From NCBI GenBank assembly GCA_009746045.1, contig RPFO01001992.1, positions 2,501 through 66,500 of the forward strand: a DNA stretch of 64,000 bases, in the 5' to 3' direction. The notes below the pieces were generated by a model. The model did no database searches. It was not told where the DNA came from and was given only the letters and a program-made list of their open reading frames with translations. Both the position numbers and the translations under genes were made by a program. How positions within the stretch are numbered: position 1 is the first letter of the stretch; each line of letters begins with the position of its first letter. Below are positions 48,601 to 60,600 of this stretch, piece after piece. Source of the stretch: Mesostigma viride. Its lineage: Eukaryota > Streptophyta > Mesostigmatophyceae > Mesostigmatales > Mesostigmataceae.

Positions 48601-51600
48601 ACATCCAAGTAGCCTCCACCCTACCTATCATCGCTGCAGAAAACAAGGGCATCAGTACAACCACCGAAGACGGGGCTTTACGGATGTGGATGAGGATGAG
48701 CCGTGTAACTCAGAGAGTCATGCAATTAAGAACATCAGCACAGATCCCAGGCAGCTGCTGCGGCCAGCATGGCACGGACAGGCTGAACCCACTACGCATG
48801 CATCCCAGCAAATGAATGGCCCTCAGGACAGCCAGGCGGTCAGGATGGGCAAGGCCAGACAACGTGGGCTGGAAACCTGTTCAGATCATTGAAGGCCCGC
48901 TGGGGAAAAGGTTCAATGTATAGTTTGAGCCATCTCACTGCGCACCTTGGTTCAATTTATTCGGCCGTTCCTTACCCGTTGCCACAACAGGAGGGGGCCG
49001 GGTGGGTGGTGGGGAACGTGATCTCACAGCAGTTAGGCAGAAGAATTAGGTTTTAGATTTAGCGGGAAAAAATATGTGGACAACCAGCTCATGCGCGTGC
49101 TATCTCTCGGATTTCTCGCCCTGAGCACGGTAGTGAAAGTGAGATCGGTCGTTCGTGATCCAGATTCCAGTAGCCATGCACGGTTCCTGCCCGGCAGAGT
49201 GATCCACCTCATGGGCAGCAGGCATCCCATGGGTGCCCAGCTTGTCAACAGCACAACTTCCCACAGGCAGCATGCCCAGTGCTGGGATCGCAGCAGCGCC
49301 CAGTGAAGTTGGTAGCAAGCCTGACACCATTGTTGGTGGAGTCCTTTGCCCATCCTACGACATGCTTGCGTTGCACATACTCCAAAACCATGCGCGGAAG
49401 GCTATCCGCTTGCGGTCATCAGAGTAAAGGGAAAGCTGACCTTGGTCTTCGCCTCCAAGTTTGCACCGCTCGCGATCAGATGCTTCACGATGTCCAGGTG
49501 GCCATTCTGAGACGCAACCTGCAACGGTGTGGCATCATCCTGCACACAGGAGCCATGCATGTCCCCGTGAGGACCAGATGGAACGTGAGAACCCTCTATC
49601 AGCATGATCTGTCTCTAGCGGGAACCGGTACAGGCCTATGCGTCATGCCCCTCATCCAGGGACATTACGGCCCCTGATCACAGCCACAACCAAACACTTA
49701 ACAATCGACCGGCAAGGGGCTCCCAAAACGTGTGCCTGCCTGCCTTTCCAGCGCTTCGTAGCTTAATAAAGTACCGCCAACCACAACATCCAAGTAGTCT
49801 CCACCCTAGCTAACAATGCTGCAGAAAACAAGGGCTGACACAGGGCTGAAGGTACAACCACAGGGGACGGGGCTTTCTTAATGCAGCTAGGGATGCGCTG
49901 CATGGTGGGAGAGTTGGGGCCTTGAGGATAGCAGCATGGCGCGGACAGTCCGAACCCAAAACGTATGCCTCCCAGCAAGCAAAGGGCCCGCAGGACAGCC
50001 AGGCGGTCAGGATGGGGAAGGCCAGACAACGCGCAGGCCAGAAACCTGTTCAGATCACCGGAGGCCTGGTGGTGAAATGGTGGAGCCATCTCACCTTGGA
50101 GCCATCTTCCCCCACATAACATACTCCCCCTTAGCTGGGCATAGTGTGAAGATTATGAGGGTGCAGGTGCCCTGGTGCACCTAGAGCAAGGGCAGCTTAC
50201 ATTCCCACCCTTGCAGGAAGTAGCCCAGAATGTATTAAAAGCCATATGCCCCTTCTCAGGGATATGTGCTACATGTACTCCCAACGGAGTTATGTTTCTA
50301 ACTAATTAATTAATTAATTAATCTCACCTTGGGTCTATGAGGTACTGTAGGCCACTCCTTACCGATGGCTACAACAGAAGGGGGGGGGGCGGGCAGGGGG
50401 CGGGGAACACGATCCCACAGGGTGGGCAAGAGGTATTTGAAAAACTATCCGGAGCAACCAGGTCATATGTGTGCTATCTCTTGGATTCCTCGCCCTGAGT
50501 ACGGCAGTGAAAGTGAGATTGGTAGTCCATGATCCAGATTTCGGTAGCCACGATTCATGCCCGGCAGAGCCATTCAGCTCATAGGCAGCAGGCGTCCCAC
50601 AGGTGCACAGCTTGTCAACAGCGAAATTCCCACAGGCAGCGTGCCCATTGCTGGCATCGCAACAGCGCACAGGGAAGTTGGTAGCAAGCCTGACACCGCC
50701 TGCGGTAAAGCCCTTTGCCCATCCTACAACATGATTGCGCTGCAGATATACCAAAACTGTGGGCATCCGCTTGCGGCCATCAGAGTACAGGGGAAGCTGA
50801 CCTTGGTCTTCGCATCGATGTCCGCACCGTTCGCGACCAGGTCCTTCACAATGTCCAGGTGGCCATTCTGTGCCGCAAGGTACAGCGGTGTGGCATCATG
50901 CTGTACGCAGCAGCCACGCACGTCCCCATGAAGACCAGACGGAGCGTGAGAACCCACTCAGGAGGATGTGTCTCTAGTAGGGAAACGGCAAAGCGGGAGG
51001 CTCTGTCAGCAAGAACCAAACAGGCCTACGCGTCATGCCCCCACCCATGGACATCACGGCCCCTGATCACAGCCACAGCCATGATCTTGAGCAAACGACC
51101 TAGAAGAGACACATCCAGCGCTTTGCAACCATGGAGGACATGGCTATACTGATGCGGCTGGGAATGAGCTGCGTGACTCAAGAGTCATGCCATTAAGAAC
51201 ATCAGCAAACATCCCAGGCAGCTGCTAATGGAAGCATGGCATGGCCAGGCTGAACGCACTACATCTGCCTCCCAGCAAAAAAATGACCCTCAGGACTGCT
51301 TGAGGCGGTCAGGATGGGTACGGCCAGACAACGCGGGCGAGAAACCGATTCAGATCACCGAAGGCCTGGGGGTGAAAAGCTTCAGCAAATGGAGCCATCT
51401 CACTGCGCACCTCGGGTCAAAGAATTCGGCCGTTCCTTACCCGTTGCCACCACAAAAGGAGGGCGAACGTGAAGAGGGGAACACGATCTCACAAGGTGTG
51501 CAAGAGGCATTTGAAAAACTATCCGGCACAACCAGCTCATACGCTGGTGCTATGTAACGGATTCTTGCCCTGATTACGGTAGTGAGGTGAGATTGGTTGT

Positions 51601-54587
51601 CTGTGATCCAGATTCCTATAGCCCGGCAGATCCATCCACCTCATCATGGCCAGCAGGCATCCCATGGATGCACAGCTTGGCAACAACTTCCCACAGGCAG
51701 CATGCCCAGAGCTGGGATCGCAACAGCGCCCCGTGAAGTTGGTAGCAAGCCTGACATTGTGCGTGGTAAAGCCCTTTGCCCCTCCTACAACATGATTGCG
51801 CTGCATATATTCCAAAGCCATGTGCGGAAGCACGTCTGGTTGCGGTGATCAGGGTAAGGGAAATGCTGACCTTGGTCTTCGCCTCCTTGTTCGCACCGCT
51901 CGCGACCAAGTCCTTCACGACATCCAGATGGCCCTCCTGTGATGCAATATGCAGCGGGGTCCAGTCATCCTGCGCGCAGCAGCCACGCATGTCCCCGCGA
52001 GGACCGGATGGAACAAAGCGAGGGGATGTGTCCTAGACCTTGGGAACGCAACCCAAAGTTGCGTATGCAAGAACCAAACACGCCTACGCGTCATGCCCCC
52101 ACCCATGGACATCACGGCCCCTGATCACAGCCACAGCCAAAGGCTTGAGCGAATGACATGCAAGCAGCTCGCACAATTGTGCCTGCCTTTCCAGCGCTTC
52201 CTAGTTTCAACAAAGTGCCGCCAATCACAACATCCAAGTAGCCTCCACCCTAACTAACATCGCTGCAGAAAACAAGGGCATCAACACAACCACGGGGGAC
52301 GGGGCTTTACGGATGTGGCTGGGGATGAGCCGCATGATCCGTGTCAGACAGCTATGCCTTTAACGGCATCAGCAAAGATCCCAGACAACTGCTGCTGGCA
52401 GCGAGGCACGGGCAGGCTGAACGCACTACGTGTGCCTCCCAGCAAACAAATGGCCCTCAGGACAGCTAGGCGGTCAGGATGGGCAAGGCCAGACGTGGGC
52501 TAGAAACCTGTTCAGATCACCTGAGGCCCGGGCGTGAAAACATTCAGTTTATAGATGGAGCCCATCTCACCGCGCAACTTAGGTCGATGGATTCTCCCGT
52601 TCCTTACCCGTTGCCACAACAGGAGGGGGGAGGAGTAAAAGGGCAGGAATGTGATCTCACAGGGTATTTGAAAAACTATCTGGCACAACCAGGTCATGCG
52701 CTTGCTATCTCTCGGATTCCTTGCCCTGAGTACGGTAGTGAAAGTGAGATCGTTCGTCCGTATTCAAGTTTCCTGTAGCCGCGATTTCTCCCCGGCAGAG
52801 CCATCCACCTCATGGGCATGCAGCACTCCCATGGGTGCACAGCTTGTCAAAACCGCAACAGCAGCCAGTGAAGTTGGTAGCAAGCCTGACACCGTCTGCG
52901 CCTCTGCGGTAAAGCCCTTTGCCCATCCTACAACATGATTGCGCTGCACAATTACTCTTGCTTGGAAGCACATCTGCTTGTGGTCATCAGGGTCAAGGGA
53001 AAGCTGACCTTGGCCTCTGCCTCCTTGTCCGCACCGTTCGCCACCAGGTGCTTCACGACCTCCAGGTGGCCCTTCTCTGATGCAATGTACAGCGGTGTGG
53101 CATCATCCTGCACACAGCAGCCACACATGTCCTCGTGAGGACCAGATGGAACGTGAGAACCCACTAAGTGAGGGGATGTGTCTGCAGGAACCGAACAGGC
53201 CTGCATCATGCCCACACCCATGGACATCACGGCCCCTGATCACAGCCACAGCCATGATCTTGAGCGAATGGCATGTAAGCAGCTCGCACAATGCCTGCGT
53301 TTCCAGTGCTTCCTAGTTTAAACAAATTACCGCCAACGACAACATCCAAGTAGCATCCACCGCAACTAACATGCCTGCAGGAAACAGGGCGTCAGTACAA
53401 CCACCAAGAACATGATCTCACAGGGTGGGCAAAAGGTATTTCGATGTCTAGGCGGCACAACCAGGTTATATGCACGCTATGTCTCGGATTCCTCGCCCTG
53501 AGTACGGCAAGGTGAAAGTGAGATCAATCGTCCGTGATCCAGATTCCTGTAGCCACGATTCCTGCCCGGCAGAGCCATCCACCTCATGGGCAGCAGGCAT
53601 TTCGTAGGTGCACAGCTTGTCGACAGCATAACTTCCTACAGGCAGCATGCCCAGAGCTGGGATCGCAACAGCGCCCAGTGAAGTTGGAAGCAATCCTGAA
53701 ACCGTCCGAACAAGAGCCCCTTGCCCATCCTGCGACGTGCTCGCGTTCCAGATATACCAAAACCATGGGCGGAAGCACATCCATTTGCGGCCATCACGGT
53801 AAACGAAAAGCTGACCTCGTTCTTCGCCTCCTTGTTTGCACCGCTCATGACCAGGTGCTTCACGACGTCCAGGTGGCCAGTCTCTGACGCCATGTACAGC
53901 GGCGTGCGATAATCCTGCACACAGCAGCCACACACATGAGGACAAGATGGAACGTGGGAACCCACTAAGCGGGGAGCTCTGTCTGCAGGAACTGAAACAG
54001 GCCGATGCGTCATGCTTCCACCCATGGACCTCATGGCCCCTGACCACGACCACAGCCAAGTGCTTGGGCGACTGACGTGCAAGTGGCTCCCACTCCTCTG
54101 AGCCTGCCTACCTTCCAGCCCATCGCATTGTAACCAAGGCACCGCCAATCACAACATCCAAGTAGCCTCCACCCTAACGAACATCGCTGCAGCAACCGAG
54201 GGCATCAGTACAACCCCGGAGGACAGGGGTTAACTGATGTGGCTGGAAATGAGCCGTGTGACTCAGAGAGTCATGCCGGCAGCTGCTGCTGGCAGCATGG
54301 CACAGACAGGCAGAAGACACTACACATGCCTCCAAACAAACGGCCCTCAGGGCAGCCAGGCCGTCAGGATGGGAAGGCCAGGCTAAGTGGGTAAGAAACC
54401 TATTCAGATCACCTAAGACCTGGTGGTGAAAAGGTTCAGCAAATGGAGCCATCTCACCGCGCACCTCGGGTCCATGAATTTGGCCATTCCCTACCCAACG
54501 CCACAACGGGCGGGGGGGGCCGGGCGGGGGGGGCGGGGAACGTGATCTCACACTGCCCAACAGAGCCATCCATGCTTGTTGTGTGTG

Positions 54588-54682
<95 letters not shown>

Positions 54683-57600
54683 ACAGCTTGGCAACAGCAC
54701 AATTTCCCGTGGGCAGCATGCCCAGTGCTGGGATCTCAGCAGCACCCGATGACGTTGGCAGCAAGCCTGACACACGCCTTGGTAAAGCCCTTTGCCCACC
54801 CTACAACATGATTGCGCTGCAGATATACAGAAACCGTGCGCGTAAGCACATTCACTTGCGGCCATCAGGTTAAAGGGAAAGCTGACCTTGTTCTTTGCCT
54901 CCAACTTTGCACCGCTCGTGACCAGGTGCTTCACGACGTCCAGGTGGCCATTCCATGCCGCAATGTGCAGCGATGTGCAGTCATCCTGCACACAGGAGCC
55001 ACGCATGTCCCCGTGAGGACCAGCTGGAACGCGGGGGCCCACTAAGCGGGGAGATGTGCCTGCAGAAAGCGGAACATCCTACATGTCATGCCCCCCACCC
55101 ATTGACAACAGGCCCCCCAGATCACGGCCACAGCCAAACGCTAAAGCGAATGACCTGCAAGCGACTCCCACGAGTTGAGCCCAAAGTACCTTCCAGGGCT
55201 CTGTAGTTAAACCAAAGTACCACCAATCACAACATCCAAGTAGCCTCCACCTGAACTAACATGGATGCAGGAGACAGGGGCATCAAACCAACCAAAGAGG
55301 GGGCTTCACTTATGTGGCTGGAAATGAGCCGTGTGATCTGTGTGAGAGAGTTGGGACATTAACGACAACAGCAAACATCCCAGGCAGCTGCTGCTGGCAG
55401 CATGGCACGGACAGGCTTAACGCACTACATATGCCTCCCAGCAAACAAATGGCCCTCAGGACTGCCAGGCGGTCAGGATGGGGAAGGACAGACAACGCGG
55501 GACAGAAACCTGTTCAGATCACCTAAGGCCTGGTGGAAACAAGGTTTAGCGAATGGAGCCATCTCACCGCGCACCTTGGGTCAGTGGATTCGGCCATTCC
55601 TGACCTGTTGCCACAACAGAAGGATGGGGCTGGGTGGGTGGCGGGGCTACTGATTTTACAGGGTGTGCAAGAGGCATTTCAAAGACTAGCCGGCACAAGC
55701 GGATCATACGCGTGCTGTATCTTGGATTCCTCACCCTGAGCATGGCATGGTGAAAGTGAGATCGGTGGTCCGTGATCAAGATTCCTATCGGCGGAGCCAT
55801 CCACCTCATGGGCATGCAGCAGTCTCATAGGTGCCCAGCTTGTCAACAGCGCAATTTGCTGCAGGCAGCGTGCCCAAAGCTGGGAACGCAACAGCGCCCA
55901 GTGTAGCCAGTAGCAAGCCTGACACCGTCTGTGGCAAAGCCCTTTGCACCTCCTACGACATGATAGCGTTGCATATATACAAAAACCGTGCGTGGAAGCA
56001 CATCCGCTTGCGGCCATCAGGGCAAAGGAAAAACTAACCTTCGTCTTTGCCTCCTTGTTCGCACCGCTCGCAACCAGGTGCTCCACAACGTCTAGGTGGC
56101 CCTTCTCTGATGCAATGTAGAGCGGCGTGGCATCGTTCTGCACACAGCAGCCACACATGTCCCCATGAGGACCAGATGGAACGCAGGAACCCACTAAGCG
56201 GGGAGATGTGTCTGCAGGGACCGAAAAAGTCCTACGCGTCATGCCCACACCCATGGACATCACAGCCCCTCATCACAACCACAGCCAAACACTTGAGCCA
56301 GTGACATGCAAGGGGCTCCCAAAACTAACTGCCCGACTGCCTTTCCAGCGCTTCCTAGTTTCACCAAAGTACAGCCTATTACAAAATCCAAGTAGCCTCC
56401 ACCTTAACTAACATCGCTGCAGCAAACAACCGGATCAGCACAAACATGGAGGAGCTTTACTGATGTCGCCGGGGATGAGCTGCGTGATCCGTGCGAGAAA
56501 GTCATGCCTTGGAGAACATCAGCAAAGATTCCAGGCAGTTGCTGCTGGCAGCATGGCACGGTCAGGCTGAAAGCACTAAATGGGTGGTGAAGCTAAGGGC
56601 CATTGGAGTGCCTTCCTACCAGATGAGCAAGTTTGTTACAGTAAGTGTGTGCAGGCTTTACTTAGTGGAGCCTAGCCACACCCTCAAAATCATTGTACAA
56701 GTCATTGTCAAGTAAGGCAAGTTCACCATGCTGGGGCCCAGCACATGCCTCCTTGGTCCAATATTGTCCCCCAATGGCAGCGAGGGTGGGTGGGTGGGAG
56801 CTGTAAAAAGGCCTCCCTACGTTCACCACACCACTCGTGTGCACATGCACAACAGGTCACATGGCATCAAGGCGCCGTGCCCCTCTCAAAAGGGCGGGCA
56901 CGGTTGACAGTAGGCACTCGTACCGGCGCAATGCCAGTCCCCTTCTACTTTAGTCCTAGTAGGATGTAACACAAGCACCTCACATGGTGTAGGTGACGTA
57001 CGGTCGACTGTCGAGCTACGCTACAGGCGGCAGATCGGCCCCCTTTGAGCCCCCCGCAACATAATTATAACATGAGCAGAGAGCTCAGAAATATGCCTCC
57101 CAGCAAACAAACAAATGGCCCTCAGGACAGCCAGGTGGCCAGGATGGGGAAGGCCAGACCTCGCGGGCCAGAAACCTGTTCAGATCAATTAAGGCCTGGT
57201 GGTGAAAAGCTTCAGCAAATGGAGCCATCTCACCGCGCACCTCGGGTCAATGGATTCAACTGTTACTCCCCGTTGCCACAACATAAGGAGGGGGTGGGCG
57301 GGTGGTGGGGAACGTGATCTCACAGGTTGTGCAAGAGGTATCTGAAAAACTATCCGGCACAACCTGGCAGTTCATGCGCGTGCTATCTCTCAGATTCTTG
57401 CCCTGAGTACGGTAGCGAACGTGAGATTGGTTGTCCATGATCCAGATTTCTGTAGCCACAATTCCTGCCCGGCAGAGCCATCCACCTCATGGGCAGCAGG
57501 CATCCCGTGGGTGCCCAGCGTGGCAACAGCACAACTTCCCACAGGCAGCATGCCCAGAGCTGGGATCGCAACAGCGGCCAGTGAAGTCAATGGTGGCAAG

Positions 57601-60600
57601 CCTGACACCGTCTGTGGTAAAGCCCTTTGCACCTCCTACGACATTATTGCGTCGCACATATTCAAAAACGTGTGTGGAAGCACATCTGCTGGCGGCCATC
57701 AGGGTTAACGAAAAGCTGACCTTCTCCTTGGCCTCCTTGTCTGCACCGCTCGCGACCAGGTGCTTCACGACGTCCAGGTGGCCCTTCGCTGCCGCAATAT
57801 ACAGCGGTGTGGCATCATTCTGCACAGAGCAGCCGCGCATGTCCCCGTGAGGACAAGATGGAACGTGAGAGCCCACTAAGCAAGGAGATGAATCTGCAGG
57901 AACCGAAACAGGCCTACGCGTCATGCCCCCACCCATGGACATAAAAAATCCTGATAATGGCCGCAGCCCAATGCTTGAGTTATCGACCTGCAAGCAGCTC
58001 CCGCAACTGTGCCTACGTTTCCAGCACATCCTAGTTGAAACAAATTACCGCCAACGACAACATCCAAATAGCCTCCACCCTTACTGACATGGTGGATGCA
58101 GGAAACAAGGGCATCAGTACAACCACGGGGGACGGGGCTTTAGGAATGTGGCTGGGGATGAGCCGCATGATCCGTATAAAAGAGTTATGTGATTAAGCAC
58201 ATCAGCAAACATCCCAGGCAGCTGCTACTGGCAGCATGGCACGGATAGGCTAAACGCAGTACCTATCCCTCCCAGCAAACAAATGGATCTCAGGACAGCC
58301 TGAGGCCGTCAGGATGAGGAAGGTCAAACAACGCGGGCCTATTCAGATCGCCGGAGGCCCGGTGGTGAAAAAAAAAAGGTTTAGTTCATGGAACCATTTC
58401 ACCGCGCACCTTGGGTCAATGGATTCAGGCATTCCTTACCCATGGCCACAACAGAAAAAGGGGGAGTAGAGGGACAAGGAATGAGATCTCACAGGGTGTG
58501 AAGGGGTATTGGAAAAACTATCCGGCACGACCAGCTCATACGCATGCCAACTCTCGGATTCCTCGACCTGAGCATGGTAGTGAAAGTAAGATCGGTCATC
58601 AGAGATCCAGATTCCTGTAGCCACGATTCCTCCCCGGCCCTTCGCCCATCCTACAACATGATTGCGGTGCAGCTATGCCAAATGCCATGCATGGAAGCAC
58701 ATCCGCTTGCGGCCATCAGGGTAAAGGGAAAGCTGACCATGTACTTCCACTCCTTGTTCACACCACTCGCAACCAGGCGCTTTACGTCGTCCAGGCGGCC
58801 ATTCTCTGACGCAATGTACAGCAGTAGGCAATCCTCCTCATCCTGCACACAGCAGCCACACATGCCCCCATGAGGACCAGATGCAACGGGGGAAACCGCT
58901 TAGTGGGGGGATGACAGTGTCTGCAAGAACCAAATAGGCCTACGCGTCACTGCGCACACCCATGGACTTCATGGCCCCTGATCACGGCCACAGCCAAACG
59001 CTTGAGCGGTTGACGTGCCAGCAGCTCCCATTACTTCTGCCTGCCTTCCCATCGCTTCGTAGTTTACCCAACGTACCACCAATCGCAACACATCCAAGTA
59101 GCCTTTACCCTACTAATACCATCGCCGCAGAAAACAAGGGCATTTTTACACCTGCAGCAGTAAACTGACTGAGATGTGTGAGGCTGGAGTTACAGCCTGC
59201 AGCTAACGGCTGTAAACCTACGCAGCCAGGCGCTGATGATGATGGAGACCTCACCACCACATACCCATGGTGACGGACAGCTAGCAGAGTTCTATGACGC
59301 TGGGCTGGGCAAAACATGTAGCACACGGAGCTATGGGATGCAGGGGCCTTGGGTTGCTCCATGATCACTGGCTGAGATTGACACACAGCAGAGCGGACGT
59401 GATACTACTATGATCGAACACACACGCTAGCCTTTCGAGTCATCTCAGCACAAACCACTCGGACCTGCCCACAGCAGCACGTCCCCAGCACCCCATGGAG
59501 CTTGTGGAAACAAACAGATGCAGATGGCCATTGTTTGAGAAACGCCGCCCATCAGGGATACCAGCATTTACTCTAGTCAAAGATCATTGCATTCACGCTG
59601 GCTGTTGCAGCGACATGGTGGCCCCAGCAAGTCAGGGAGAACCTAGATACAACGAGAATCTCAACAAGGATTTACCATGAAACAGAGCGCGTGCACCCCC
59701 CCAAAACCGTCCATGCATTGTAGTAACTGGTCCGTCGTGGTGCACGCTATCCATGTTGTAGCCAATGTTCAACAGGCAGTGCATGTGATCCATGTAGTGA
59801 TCAGCAGGATCTTTATTTTGCATCACCAACATCATAGCTGCACGCTTCAACCAAAGAATGGAAGTTGGATATTCCAGTGATGCCTTACAAGGAAACAAGA
59901 CCTTTTAGCAGAACTGGAAAGGCCAAGGAAGCACTGCAGCGCCGGTTATGCTAGGGTGCAAGGGTGCGGATTCCTCCTGCCTTGGAAGAAATCACTGGTG
60001 CAAATGCAGGCGAGACACTGGTCATGCAAAGAATACACCCAATAAAGGCAGGAGGCAATGCCCTTCAAAAGACTTCCGCGTCAGTTAATCTGCGAACCTG
60101 GACTAATAATTCCACAGCAAAAGTTTTGTAAGATATCTCCATTGGAATGGCCTACAAGGTGGGTCAACAATTCCTGAAGGTGTCACCAAAAACTGGTCCA
60201 TAATAAACAAACGCTGCATTTAATGCATTTAATGCAAAAAAACTTGCCAGCATGCAATATGGAGCACGCCCAGGATGCCAAAAAATTAAAACTGTTTATT
60301 GCTGAAACTCCGACTATTCCTGAATTTATATTTTCGGAATGCATTGTTGTGGGCTATGCAATTAGACTCCACGGAGCAGTTTACCACATCTTGACGAACT
60401 GTCGCACATACCATTTCTTTTGCCGGCTCTTCAACCTTCGGTTTGGTCTCGGGCACGGAGGGCGCAACACCCACACCGTGGTTTTGCTTGGCATGGTTGA
60501 CAGGCATTTGGCCACTGCGGGATGGATTAACTCCCATGGCAGCCAGAGTTTTCACCAGCCTTGGCATGTTGTCGACGATCTCAGCGTTGTCAGCCATGGA

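Larger units (their letters stand above)
40301..58900 (-). repeat. Array of ankyrin exon-intron units, inverted relative to 1-5278
   Basis: Fourteen units, typically 1.0-1.4 kb apart. Besides the exon they share intron blocks: the about 110 bp before each acceptor, the CTGAGTACGGTAGTGAAAGTG segment, the ACCCGTTGCCACAACA segment, and the block with AACAAATGGCCCTCAGGAC. Divergence is higher than in the gene A array, so it is older or less homogenised. Introns outside listed insertions show no other genes. Confidence 0.85.

Noticed and set aside
59632-59898. 88-aa minus-strand ORF between the TIR and ankyrin exons, considered as an extra exon
   Set aside because: No ankyrin or other motif; its only good donor (CATG|GTAAAT) is not phase 0.
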